From Seriola aureovittata (Eukaryota > Chordata > Actinopteri > Carangiformes > Carangidae): 64,000 nucleotides of DNA. Position 1 is the first letter of the stretch. Each line of letters starts with the position of its first letter. The stretch lies in contig NC_079382.1 of the NCBI RefSeq assembly GCF_021018895.1, positions 24,081,001 through 24,145,000 of the forward strand, in the 5' to 3' direction. The position numbers and the translations under genes are program-made. The notes beneath the pieces are model-generated. The model was not told the DNA's origin. It searched no databases and saw only the letters and a list, made by a program, of their open reading frames with translations. Positions 50,941-62,355 of this stretch are shown piece after piece.

Positions 50941-52250
50941 ATGTTTATATATGTTTATATATGTTTATATATGTTTATATATGTTTATATATGTTTATAT
51001 ATGTTCATACATGTTTATATATGTTAATATATGTTTATATATGTTTATATATGTTTATATATGTTTATATATGTTTATATATGTTTATACATGTTTATAT
51101 ATGTTTATACATGTTTATACATGTTTATATATGTTTATATATGTTTATATATGTTTATATATGTTTATATATGTTTATACATGTTTATATATGTTTATAC
51201 ATGTTTATACATGTTTATATATGTTTATATATGTTTATACATGTTTATATATGTTTATATATGTTTATACATGTTTATATATGTTTATATATGTTTATAC
51301 ATGTTTATACATGTTTATACATGTTTATATATGTTTATACATGTTTATATATGTTTATATATGTTTATATATGTTTATATATGTTTATATATGTTTGTAC
51401 ATGTTTATATATGTTTGTACATGTTTATACATGTTTGTACATGTTTATATATGTTTGTACATGTTTATACATGTTTATATATGTTTATACATGTTTATAC
51501 ATGTTTATATATGTTAATATATGTTTATACATGTCTATACATGTTTATACATGTTTATACATGTTTATATATGTTTATACATGTTTATATATGTTTATAT
51601 ATGTTTATATATGTTTATATATGTTTATATATGTTTGTACATGTTTATATATGTTTATATATGTTTATATATGTTTGTACATGTTTATATATGTTTGTAC
51701 ATGTTTATACATGTTTATATATGTTTATACATGTTTATACATGTTTATATATGTTAATATATGTTTATACATGTCTATACATGTTTATACATGTTTATAC
51801 ATGTTTATATATGTTTATACATGTTTATATATGTTTATATATGTTTATATATGTTTATATATGTTTATATATGTTTGTACATGTTTATATATGTTTATAC
51901 ATGTTTATATATGTTTATATATGTTTATACATGTTTATATATGTTTATATATGTTTATATATGTTTATATATGTTTATACATGTTTATATATGTTTATAT
52001 ATGTTTATATATGTTTATATATGTTTATACATGTTTATATATGTTTATATATGTTTATATATGTTTATACATGTTTATATATGTTTATATATGTTTATAT
52101 ATGTTTATATATGTTTATACATGTTTATATATGTTTATACATGTTTATATATGTTTATATATGTTTATACATGTTTATATATGTTTATATATGTTTATAT
52201 ATGTTTATATATGTTTATACATGTTTATATATGTTTATATATGTTTATAT
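50941..52250. repeat. Decamer satellite, 131 copies of ATGTTTATAT/ATGTTTATAC
   Basis: 1310 bp of 10-bp units with no insertion or deletion over the whole array. Units differ only by substitutions, mainly T or C at position 10, plus rare GTAC, TTAATAT, TCTATAC and TTCATAC forms. A 240-bp block (24 units) marked by TTAATAT and TCTATAC is duplicated (about 51421-51660 and 51661-51900). The array stays open in all forward frames, but this is a sequence artefact and no protein is proposed. Confidence 0.97.
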
Positions 52251-52324
52251 AGCCTATGTTTATTGGAAAAATGGTTACGGTACATATAATTGTAATAGTA
52301 TATTTACAGTGCACATATAAAAAT

Positions 52325-52365
52325 ATATAGATGTACTGTATATACTATATACAGTACATCTATAT
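52325..52365. repeat. Perfect 20-bp inverted repeat with 1-base centre
   Basis: The left arm ATATAGATGTACTGTATATA (52325-52344) is exactly complementary in reverse to the right arm 52346-52365, with one C between. A partial third copy follows (AGTATATAGATGTACTG, 52381-52397). It lies 75 bases after the decamer array. Confidence 0.95.
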
Positions 52366-52669
52366 ACTGTACATATATACAGTATATAGATGTACTGCAC
52401 AACACATTGCTGGTCTGGAGTGGACCTCTGAAGGTCTCTGTGGTGTCTGGCAGCAGGTCCTTGAAGTCCTAGAGGTTTTGAGGTGGAGCTGATCTGGCTC
52501 AGACTCCAGATACTTGATCTGGATCAGATCTCTGAGTCCTCTTCCCACAATGCATCCTGCTGGACCAGGTCAGCATGGAGACTCTGGTCTGGACTGAGAG
52601 GTCCGGATGTGCTGCATCATCTGAATTAGCAGTGACGTCACACAGGAGCACCTGTGTTACAGGAAAAAC

Positions 52670-52776
52670 CAGACCGCGAGCCGCCTCCTGCATGTTTAAT
52701 GAGCCGATACCTCAAACGTGTTTAAACCCGCCCCTCTCCTCCGCGCCGCGCAGTCAGAGAATCAAACGACGGAGAG
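52670..52776 (+). promoter_or_regulatory. Promoter / 5' UTR of the exoc3l4-like gene
   Basis: Short GC-rich stretch directly upstream of the first ATG, with a GC box (CCCGCCCCTC, 52728-52737), an A/T word TGTTTAAA that could act as a TATA-like element (52719-52726), and CGCGCCGCGC. The start site is not determined. Confidence 0.5.
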
Positions 52777-55700
52777 ATGGAAGGTAGGAAGAAGCTGCGG
52801 GACGTCGATTATACTTTAAAACTTCGCTTTAATGTGGGTGTTTTATTCTGAAGGAGTTGATTCATTTCCGCTCAGGAGAGACGTTTTCTGCGCGTGAACA
52901 GTTAAAATTTGAAACGTCATTAATGGATCAAAGAGTTTGAAGAAAAGAAAAGCTCGACATTAAAATCACACGTGATAATCTGCTGCTGTGTTTACAGATG
53001 TTACAGATGTTGATTGTTTACAGATGTTACAGATGTTGATTGTTTTCAGATGTTACAGATGTTGATTGTTTACAGATGTTACAGATGTTGATTGTTTACA
53101 GATGTTACAGATGTTGATTGTTTACAGATGTTGATTGTTTACAGATGTTACAGATGTTGATTGTTTACAGATGTTACAGATGTTGATTGTTTACAGATGT
53201 TACAGATGTTTCTTCACTGAAGGTTCAAGTCGTAAAACTTGGACCAAACTTCAAAAACTTTTGAACTTTAAATTAAATTTCAATTAATATGTTTATTTAA
53301 CGTTTGTCCCGGACATTCCGCCTCCTGAGTCAGATGTTCTCATTCAGTTCTCCACAGAACACTGGCTGCAGAATGTGAAATGTTTTAACTTTATTATTCT
53401 AACGATGTTGTGAATAAAGTTGGTGTTGAATGTTCAGCAGGAGGTGATGAGCGAGGAGAAGAGAGGAGGAGACTGCCAAAACTGAAGAACCCCACTAAAT
53501 TCTGGAAGAACCGCAGAAAGCAGAACCACAACCACACTGAAGGTCAGAACCATGTAAAACCAACAGAACCTCATCAAATCAGAACCAATAGAGCCTCATT
53601 AGGTCAGACCCAGTTGATCATCAGGTCAAACTCTCATCAGGTTAGAACTTTGTCAACTAGAACCAACACAACCTTAAGTGGAACAGAGAAACTACTCTTC
53701 TTCTCAGAACCAGAGGACTGTGAACTAGAAATAGCAAATCAACAGCTAGAACCCAAAGAACTTCAGGTAGAACCAACCCACCTTTAGCTAGAACCAACAG
53801 AACCCCAAGCAGAACTAACAGAACCCCAAGCAGAACTATCAGAACCTCACTAGGACCAACACAACCACAGCTTGAACCCACAGAACTCAACTAGAAGTTA
53901 CAGAACTTTCTGTGAAAACAAAGTGAACCCCAGCTAGAACCCACAAACCACCCTGCAGAACCTCAGACCAGAACCTCATGTAGAATAAGCTTAATCTCAG
54001 ATAGAACCAACAGAACCACCACTAGAACAAACTGAATGTTACATTTGAACCAAGGGAACGTGAGGTGGAACCAACAAAACGTCTGATAAAACCCAGAGAA
54101 CCTTAATGTTCATCTGAATCATCCAAATCAACTCGAACCAGTGGAACCTTACATATTACCAAGAACTTAAGATAGAACACAGTAATGACCACAAGTACAT
54201 CAGATAGAATATAGAACATTATGTGGTCCAGTCCAGATCTCTCAGTGAACTGTTCCAGCTTTTCTTCTGTAGTCTCCCACAGGTCGAGGTTCTCCAGGAG
54301 AACTCACTCATCAGTCAGTTGTTGGTGGTTTAAACCGGTTCTCCACTGTGTCCAAGCAGACAGTGAGGTAGACGGTGTGGAGGAGCAGCGGGAGGAGCTG
54401 CTGGAGGAGGTCAGCAGGAAGCTGATCCTCAGGGAGGAGCAGCTCTTCACTCAGGACTGTCCCAGTGAGGATGAGGACCAGCTGCACAAAGACCTGGAGG
54501 ACCTGAAACTGCACATCTGGATGGCGGTCGACAACACCTTCACCTCCCCCTCCTCCTCAGGACAGCTTGACGTCCTGAGGAGTGCCATGGCCTCAGTCCA
54601 GCAGCAGGAAGTGCAGGACCGGCGCTGGATGGAGACAGGTCCTGAGGACAGGTTCCCGGCGTGGCGTCCTCTGAGGTGCCTCAGCACTCATAACGCTCTG
54701 CTGCAGAACATGGTGGAATCCAGACTAACGAAGGCTGCGGAGGACGAGTCGAGTGGAATCGACGGACTTTCCTCTCCCCTGAAGAGGGAGGTGAGTCCAT
54801 GAGAACCACAAAATACATAAAGTAAAAGGAGGGTTGTATCAGACTGGGAGCCGGTTCCACAGTGATCTGTCAGATCAGTCCGATGTCAGTCAGAAAAATA
54901 AAGACTGACTCATTTTAAGGCAGAAACATCAGACTGACTCAGGTCTGAGACCAGTGTTACCATGGTAACAATCAGTGACACCTGCACTGACCAGTAGCAT
55001 CCAACAACAACAAACAGGGAAATATATCTGATCATTTTTGGTTTGCTAATGTCATTACAGAGAGAGCCAAGACAAGGGAAATTGTTTTTAGAGACAGCAG
55101 CCATTTTGTCTTTATTGTTTCTCTCTTCAGTAAAATGTGTTGTAAAACAAACATGTTCTGCTGAAGGTAAACAGAGCTCAGTGGTTAGATGTGGATCCTC
55201 GGTTAGCCTCTGAAGTCTGTTTGTTCTATGACACAGTCAGAGTCTGTCTTTGAGAACCCCGGACTCAGACCTGTCTCTGCAGGTGTGTCATCTGGGGAGA
55301 CGTGTGAGGGACGACCTGCTGACGGTGGCAAGGACGGTGAAGGACTGTTACCCTGCAAACATGGACATCCTGAACATCTACGCCGCCCTCTACCATCAGA
55401 GGTTCTCGGCTCGGCTGACTGAACTCGCCTCGTCTGGACTGGGAGTGGACGACTGCAGCTACCTGCTGTTCTGGGTCAACCACTGCTACCCACAGTGAGT
55501 CTCACCTAAGGATCTGATTCATAGGGGAGCAAAAGGTCACTAAGAGAACTGAGAGATTGGTTCTGACGTTTGAAGAACAACAGGACTGACAAGACCTGGT
55601 CCTGGAGTCTTTGCTAAAACCTCAGCAGCTGAAAGCCGTGAGACAGTGAGACAGTAGAAGAGGCCGAAGACCAGTCTGAACCAGTCTGAACCAGTCTGTG

Positions 55701-58700
55701 TTCCTGGAGCCAGGGAAACTCTGGACTGTGAAACACATTCAGGTTCTGGTTCTGGTCTGGTCTGGTCTGCTGGGAGGTTCTTCTTTTATCCTCTTTTATT
55801 TTTGTTTGTTTGTTAGTTTGTCAGCAGGCTTACACAAAAAGTCCTGATGTGATCTGCAGCAGACTTGTGGAGGGATGGGTCCTGGTCCGGGGAAGAACCC
55901 GTTAGGTTTTAGTGCTGATCCAGTTAAAGCGGTGGATCAAGTAGTTTTTTTTATCTCTTTCCTTAACATTGAAATTTTAGTCAGTTTCCAAGTAAAGTTT
56001 GAATCTTGATGTAAAATGTGACGACGTCAGACTCAGAGTTCATTGGTTCAGACTCATTGGGCCTCATTCACCAACCATTCTTAAGAAGAAATTCCTTCTT
56101 TAAACCCACTTACACACTTTTTACGAAGATTCTGACGTTCACCAATGTTTTCTTTGTTGGGATTTGTTCTTAGGTGAGAACAGAATCTACGCACACTCAA
56201 GAGCTCTCTTACGCACATTTGAGTGCTGCCATGTTTGAACAAAATAAGTGGTTATTGTGTTTTCTTCGGTTCTACAGTTATATTATAGGCCTATTACATT
56301 ATTTAAATCAAAATAATATTTTTGTCATTTATAATATTTTTTTTAAAAATAACTTGTTATTTTACAAAGCATTATGGTCTTTTGAAATAAATGAAGGCTA
56401 CATTAACACTGAACTGTCGTGCTGCTGTCCGTTTACCGATACTAATTGGGGCCAACTGGCACACGCTTTGAGTTTACAAGGAGATTGGCATTCATCAATC
56501 TAAGAATACAGATGCGCACAATTCTGCAGTTTAAGAACACGTTCATGAATGTGACGTAGAGTTTTCTTAACAACTTAAGAAAGAATTTAAGAAAATACTT
56601 AAGAAGATATTGGTGAATGAGGCCCAATGTTACGACTTTCTGCTGCAGCTGTTCATGTGAAAATCTGCGACTGTCTGGGGCCACAGGTGGTCCGGAACCA
56701 GTCCGGGGCCAAAGTGTGTGGAACCTCAGGTGTGTCTGTGTTTCTTCCTTAGTGATATATTAGAACATGAAGACCTGGATGGAAAGATAAAGACGGCCTG
56801 TCTGGGTTCTCTGCTGCTGCAGAATCATCTGAACCGGCTGGAGAACCAGTACTTAACCCACAAAGAGGTCAGAACCAACAGAACACTGATCTAATTTAAT
56901 GTTCTGCTACTTTGTTGAACTAATTTGATTTGGAAAGGTGACATCACAGAACATCACAGAACACCACAGAACATCACAGGTGACATCACAGGTGACATCA
57001 CAAAACACCACAGAACATCACAGTTGACAACACAGGTGACATCACAGAACATCACAGAACACCACAGAACACCACAGAACATCACAGGTGACATCACAGG
57101 TGACATCACAAAACACCACAGAACATCACAGTTGACAACACAGGTGACATCACAGGTGACATCACAGAACATCACAGAACACCAGAAGAACATCACAGGT
57201 GACATCACAGAACACCACAGGTGACATCACAGAACATCACAGAACACCACAGAACATCACAGGTGACATCACAGGTGACATCATCATGTCTGTCCTTCAG
57301 GACCAGGTGAAGCTGTGGCTTAGCACTGCGTTAAAGAAAGAAGAGGAGAGCTGGTTGAACGGCAACATGCCTGAACTCATTGACAGCTATTACTTCAGCC
57401 CGCTGGCCGTAGATGTCATACAGGTGAGACAGAGTCAGCACAGGTGAGACACAGGTGAGAGGTTTTAACAGGTGATGATATGTGGTGGTGTTTGTGTCTC
57501 CAGGTAGTGAACAGCTTCCTGACTGAGTTCACCTGTGTTATAAGAGACCAGAGCAAAACTCAGAGGATCACAGCTCACCTGGAGAACTTCCTCAGCAGGT
57601 AGTCCACGCCCACCACACACAGCACGACCAGCAATCTGTTGATGAGTGTCAACACATGTGAAATGTGTTCCAGCTACAAGAAGAGCATGGAGGAGTTTGT
57701 GAGGGGAAACCATGGCAACGCCCACTGTGTGATCAAAGCTCATCTGGTCTGTGAGGAGCAGTTCAGGTGATTGATTTGACTTTGATTACCTGCATGTACT
57801 GATGATGTGAGGGCTGACCTGTTCTCTGCAGCTGATTGGCTGTATCTGAATCTCTTCAGGGATTACATCACAGGTGCAACAGGAAGTCTGTCTGAGCAGC
57901 AGAGACGACGCTGTCTGGAAACACTGTCTGCCCTGAGAGATTGTGGGTACAGGTATTTCACCTGTCCCATTGACGTCCAGCTGAAGGTACAAATACTTTG
58001 TGTACTGATGTCACTGTAGTGATGTCATCTGCATCTGTCCAGGTGTGTTACAGTCACCTGTGTGTGTCCAGGTGTGTTACAGAGACCTGTGGACGTCTGT
58101 CTGGTTGGACGGCTCACTTCCTGTCGTCTCCTGTCTGCTGGACTCTCTGAGCCGACACCTGAGGGACCTGACTGACCTGAAACCGGCCTGCAGGCAGGTG
58201 AGACGGTGTTTACCTGTTTACCTGTCTGTTTCCCACCTGTCTCTCTCACCACCTGTCTCTCTGTCCCTCCAGTCCCTGCTGAGTGTCGTCCATCGGGACG
58301 TGGTTCTTCGTTACGTGAAGAGGATGATGAAGACCAGGATGAAGAGCAGAGAGCAGCAGGGGGGTGGAGCTCAGCGGATGAAAGAGGACGCTCAAATGAT
58401 CAACGACTTCTTCAGAGAGGGGGTGAGATGTGCACACACACACATGTGCACGCTCAGACAGGCAGACAGACAGACAGAGCTACTTCCTGGTCAGACATGT
58501 GGGGGTGTGGCTAAAACCAGTGTCATGAAGTGACATGAAAATGTGGGACCAGTATAAATGATGGTTTGTTTCCTGAGCTGACTGACCCGGTCTCGGTCTC
58601 ATCTGTCCTCAGGGCTGCAGCGGGTCCTTTTGGCTCGGGGAGGTTCTCTCCAGCATCGCCGAGGTTCTCCATCTGCAGGATCCAGGAAGTGTTCAGCTGG

Positions 58701-59505
58701 AGATGGTCAGTCTGGCCAGGACGTTCCCAGACCTCAGGTACGCAGACGTGATGGGCTCTCACCTGTTACAGGTGACAAGTCAGATGAGTCTGTATTCAGT
58801 CACACGACCAGGTGGTGTCATGACGATGTGTTTCCAGCTCTGTCACACACTGTCGGACATGTTGAGAGTCCAGGTGAGGTGCGGGTGCAGGTGTGGACGT
58901 GAACGCTGACATGTCTGCTACATGCTAACATGCTACATGCTAACATCAACATGTCCAGCTGAGGCTGGAGAGTCGTTAGTTTTGAAGGTGACGAAACACT
59001 GGGTCACTTCCTCTTTAGAGACTGACAGAGTCCAGATCAGACCAGCAGATGAACCTGAGGTTTATGATGTCACAGATGAAAAAAGTCACATGACGAGGTT
59101 GATCAGAAGACCAGCGTTGTGTCTCTAGACCAGGACAGTCAGGACCAGAGACCTCTTGTGTTCAGGTCATCTCATTCTCATGAACCTGAAATGTCCATTT
59201 GGACTCAGGGATGACCTGATTAGATTCTAATGTTCAAAGGTTAAAGGTCACGGTGACATCATCATTCTGCAGAAACATTATTCAACTCTATAACTGGCTG
59301 GAACAAGTGAAGATGATGATGTCAGGACATCTACCTGTGCTCACCTGTCTCATGTACAAACACTGACGCACTGACCTGGATCTGCTGTGTGAGAAAAACC
59401 TGGTTGCCGTGGAGACGGCAGGTGTGGCCGTGTGGAGCTCAGGTGTCACAGGTGTGTGAAGAAATAGAAAAGTACTGAGAGGATTCATGTTCACTCTGTG
59501 TGTGT

Positions 59506-59544
<39 letters not shown>

Positions 59545-59788
59545 GTGTGTGTGTGTGTGTGTGTGTACTTGATATTGAATCTGTTCTGTCTCGTCTCTCC
59601 TCAGTGACGATCACGTGTCGGCGCTGCTGTCTCTGAAAACCAACCTATCAGCTGCTGACGTTCGCTCGATCAGGAAGAGTGTGGAGGAGAACCGCCTCTT
59701 CGATGTCTCCACCAATCAGAGCCCTCCGTTCTTCTCCAAGGTCAAAGTAAAATGGATCAATAATAAGATCAATAAGATGGGACTGTAG
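52777..59788 (+). CDS. SEC6/EXOC3-family protein (EXOC3L4 / TNFAIP2 type), 13 exons, 629 aa
   Basis: Member of the exocyst-subunit-3-like family; TNFAIP2 (M-Sec) promotes membrane nanotubes and EXOC3L4 is its neighbour in human. Exons: 52777-52783, 53441-53542, 54360-54790, 55283-55494, 56753-56867, 57301-57423, 57504-57598, 57674-57766, 57860-57986, 58072-58197, 58273-58422, 58613-58737, 59605-59788. Phases all join. The N-terminus is short and basic (LPKLKNPTKFWKNRRKQ). It is followed by an acidic coiled-coil stretch (VEEQREELLEEVSRKLILRE) and the Sec6 helical repeats (DILNIYAALYHQRFSARLTE; SYLLFWVNHCYP; LNRLENQYLTHKE; FTCPIDVQLKVCYRDLWTSV; DAQMINDFFREG). No transmembrane segment is seen. 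The 7-base first coding exon (MEG) is the least certain part. A polyadenylation signal AATAAA lies at 60279-60284. Family assignment is firm; EXOC3L4 versus TNFAIP2 is not resolved by eye. Confidence 0.9.
53000..53212 (+). repeat. Tandem GTTACAGATGTTGATTGTTT repeat
   Basis: About eight copies of a 25-26 bp unit (ACAGATGTTACAGATGTTGATTGTTT), one copy shortened, in intron 1 of the exoc3l4-like gene. Confidence 0.92.
56056..56628. mobile_element. 573-bp MITE with perfect 19-bp TIRs in intron 4
   Basis: The left terminus ATTGGGCCTCATTCACCAA (56056-56074) and the right terminus TTGGTGAATGAGGCCCAAT (56610-56628) are exact reverse complements. Sub-terminal CTTAAG words are also inverted. There is no transposase ORF; the interior is AT-rich. 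The target duplication is ambiguous (AT, or a palindromic short site). Many fish genomes carry elements with GGGCCTCATT termini. Confidence 0.9.
56938..57290 (+). repeat. Tandem CACAGAACATCACAGGTGACAT repeat
   Basis: Irregular array of 10-bp modules (ATCACAGAAC, ACCACAGAAC, ATCACAGGTG, TTGACAACAC) in intron 5, with a block of about 100 bp repeated twice (compare 56943-57040 and 57042-57145). It ends about 20 bases before exon 6, so the branch-site region is close to or within the array. Confidence 0.92.
59508..59566 (+). repeat. (TG)n tract in the last intron
   Basis: Dinucleotide run with one TGTTG interruption, about 40 bases upstream of the acceptor of the final exon. Confidence 0.9.
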
Positions 59789-60358
59789 AGCATTTTAGCT
59801 TGTTAGCCAGTTAGCATTTTAGCCTATTAGCCTGCTAGCAGAACCACTCAGTATCTATGTATCTAATGACTGATGTGTTTGTTTATGTTGTTAGAACTGA
59901 AGGATGTAAACAGTATTTATCCAACAGTCAGTTCTGAAGTGATCTGATTGGACGAGTCATTCCATGAAGCTGATACACTTTTAACTCCAGGTATCACTCC
60001 TCTTCACAGCTGATCTATTAACCGTTAATCAGCGTCACATTAACGTCGTTATCGATCTCAGATTGTAACAAAGATGAAAATATTTCATATAAATATATCT
60101 GTTCGTCAGGAGAGGATGAAGGAAGAAGGTGGATCCTTCAGAGACACCTGAGGGAACGAGGAGACGAGGTAGCAGCTAGTGTCACTGTGCAGGTCAGGAA
60201 AATGTTTATGTGTTGCTTAGCAACAGTCCAGTACCGGTCCAGGAACTATTTGTGTTGGTGTAGACAAATCAATGATGAAATAAACAAACTAATCATAATC
60301 TGTTGTTGCTTATTGAACTAAGATGGTGCTGGTACAATTGTTGTTACCACTTCACAGA

Positions 60359-60772
60359 TTAACAGCTGATTTATTTATTGATCAATATTTAAGCAATATC
60401 AAGTCAATCATCATTTATTAATGAGTAATTAAAAGGCTCCCACCAGTTATTGATGGTAGTAACTCATTAATTAATTGGTCAGATTAATGAGTAGCATTAA
60501 CTTGATTTCGCCAAGTAGTGAGCCGGCATCAATGAAAACTGTTATTGCCTGTTTTTGATTATTTATTTATGATTTATAAAGGGTTAATAACCTAATTAAT
60601 AACTGATTATAAACCCTTTATGAGGCTAGTCTTATTGCGAAATGATACATGACTTTTGTATAAAAGCTGCGGCGTCGTACCTATGACCAAATCACAGCCG
60701 AGCTGATAGTCAGGACATCATTCACTCTGTGATATTGCTTAAATATTGATCAATAAATAAATCAGCTGTTAA
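60359..60772. mobile_element. Foldback MITE with perfect 43-bp inverted repeats
   Basis: The left arm 60359-60401 (starting TTAACAGCTGATTTATTTAT) is an exact reverse complement of the right arm 60730-60772 (ending ATAAATCAGCTGTTAA). The internal sequence is non-coding, with a second smaller inversion (ATAAAGGGTT, then AACCCTTTAT). If the TA in TTA/TAA at each edge is the target duplication, it would fit a Tc1/mariner-type MITE; a TTA site for a Harbinger type is the alternative. Confidence 0.9.
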
Positions 60773-60787
60773 ATAAATCAGTACTGA

Positions 60788-61429
60788 TTGATTATTAACA
60801 GTGTGGATGAGTTCTCAGTCTGTCTCCTCCTCATTCCTCAACAACCATCAGACTGTCTGTCCGAGCTGCTCTGGAAACTTTCCAAACCCTCCCTGGAAAA
60901 TATTTCCAGCCTCAGGTCTGTGCTCCAGGAAAAACACTTCCCGATGGATCTCAACCCCCAACCCTCCTCACCTCGCTCTATCATCATCATCAGCATTATC
61001 ACACAGGATTCATGTATCTGCCTCAAACATCCAGAGTCACTCCTGGTGGTTGTACAGCCTGTCTCTGTTAAGGTCAGATACAGAGATCACAGTTTGATCA
61101 CAGACATTGAAGTGGTGCACACTTATAAATACCAAGGTGTGCACCTGGACAATGAACTGCACTGGTCCCTGAACACAGATGCCATCTACCTGAAGGGGCG
61201 GAGCCGGCTCTTTTTCCTCAGAAGGCTCAGGTCCTTTGACTTCTGCAGTGAAATGCTGCACGTTTTATCAGTCAGTGGTGGCCAGTGTAACTCTGTAATG
61301 CTGCAGTCTGTGGGGCGGCAGCATGTCAGACAAACACAAAGAGACTGGACAAGCTGGTCAAAGAAGCTGCGTCTGTGCTGCAGGAGTCTGGACTCACTCG
61401 GGACTCCTGAGGACGGAAACAGTCACTGA
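60788..61429 (+). mobile_element. LINE reverse-transcriptase fragment (L2/Rex-like), decayed
   Basis: A forward frame encodes the C-terminal part of a non-LTR retrotransposon ORF2: TYKYQGVHLDNELHWSLNTD then LKGRSRLFFLRRLRSFDFCS. These are hallmarks of the region after the RT core in L2-like and Rex-like fish LINEs. After EMLHV the family match (FYQSVVASV) moves to another frame, and stops follow. Catalytic RT motifs and the 5' part are absent. It abuts the foldback MITE, separated by 15 bases. Confidence 0.8.
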
Positions 61430-61642
61430 ACATTAGATCCAACAGTTAGAGTCGGAAATGACCTGACGCTCATATTAAAGAAGAGAAGACGAAAGATCAG
61501 GTTCATCTTCATGTCAGTGAAGTCATCAATAATCAATGATCATCTGTTAATGTCGGCTGCCCCCTGCTGGTTAAACACTGAAGCTGTATCACAGCAGCAT
61601 GAGGCTCGAACAGTTGCTGGTGACTGACACGAGGCGAGAAAT

Positions 61643-61680
61643 TCCCACTGATACACACATCAGGTAGTGTATCAGTGGGA
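61643..61680. repeat. Perfect 14-bp hairpin
   Basis: TCCCACTGATACAC (61643-61656) and GTGTATCAGTGGGA (61667-61680) are exact reverse complements around the 10-base loop ACATCAGGTA. It lies about 100 bases upstream of the mark3 promoter elements. Confidence 0.85.
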
Positions 61681-61739
61681 CTGCGATGCTTCCTACTGTC
61701 CGCTCTGTCCAGTCACCCTAGCAACAACAAACGCTGCCG

Positions 61740-62304
61740 CTTAGCCCGATCAACCAATCACATTCCGCGCTGCTTCCGACGTCACATCCTGTCAGCGCGC
61801 TGGGTTTGGTTAGTCCTCCATCTTGGCTTTGGCTAGCGGAACGGCTAGCAGAGTCTGTCCGGAGAGGATGAGGAGGAGCTGAACGGACCGGGACCCACTG
61901 CCAGACTCACAGAACCAGGATTGTCCCCTTGACCTTACCCGAGACAGAGACCAGCAGGCGGATCTGGACCCGCTCTGGACCGAGAAACACACACCCGGTT
62001 CTGCCGGGCTGCTAGCGAGCTAGCCGGGTTACCTTAGCCAGCAAAGAGGAACTGTTGCTCCCGGTCACTTCGGATCGATGTCGGTTAAAAACTGCCGGAA
62101 AAGAAGCCGAGCCGAGCTGAGCCGGGCCAGATAACGCTCTGGTCCCGTAGCCAGGACTGGAGCCAGTGATGCCGGGTGAAAACCTGCTGATAAACGCAAC
62201 CTGAAGCGAACGAAGCCCTCAGACAGTCCGCTAAGTTTAGACAGGTGTTCAGGGGCGGACAGGCGGCTTCATGACCGAACCTCTCTCACACTGACCCGGG
62301 TAAC
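61740..62304 (+). promoter_or_regulatory. mark3 CpG promoter and 5' UTR
   Basis: CpG-rich stretch with a CCAAT box (61754-61758), a CRE-like GACGTCAC (61778-61785) and a YY1-type CCATCTTGG (61818-61826). It is followed by a roughly 450-base GC-rich leader up to the start codon at 62305. There is no TATA box. The arrangement is typical of a housekeeping CpG-island promoter. The transcript start probably lies around 61800-61830 (inference). Confidence 0.7.
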
Positions 62305-62355
62305 ATGTCCGCCAGGACCCCCCTGCCCACTGTCAACGAGCGGGACGCCGAGAAT
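62305..62355 (+). CDS. MARK3 kinase, first coding exon (17 codons)
   Basis: Encodes MSARTPLPTVNERDAEN and ends at a consensus donor, AAT|GTGAGT. It matches the N-terminus of the Par-1-type microtubule affinity-regulating kinase 3 (human MSTRTPLPTVNERDTEN), a Ser/Thr kinase that phosphorylates MAPs and sets cell polarity. Only the leader exon is in the window; the kinase, UBA and KA1 domains would follow beyond its end. The exon ends in phase 0. Its position downstream of the exoc3l4/tnfaip2-like gene agrees with human 14q32. Confidence 0.93.

Noticed and set aside
50951..52320. Long ORFs of up to 442 codons (MFIYVYICLY-type repeats)
   Set aside because: They are the decamer satellite read in each frame; the 10-bp period makes a 10-residue repeat in every forward frame with no stop.
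61643..61680. Possible microRNA precursor
   Set aside because: The stem is only 14 bp, much shorter than a pre-miRNA hairpin.
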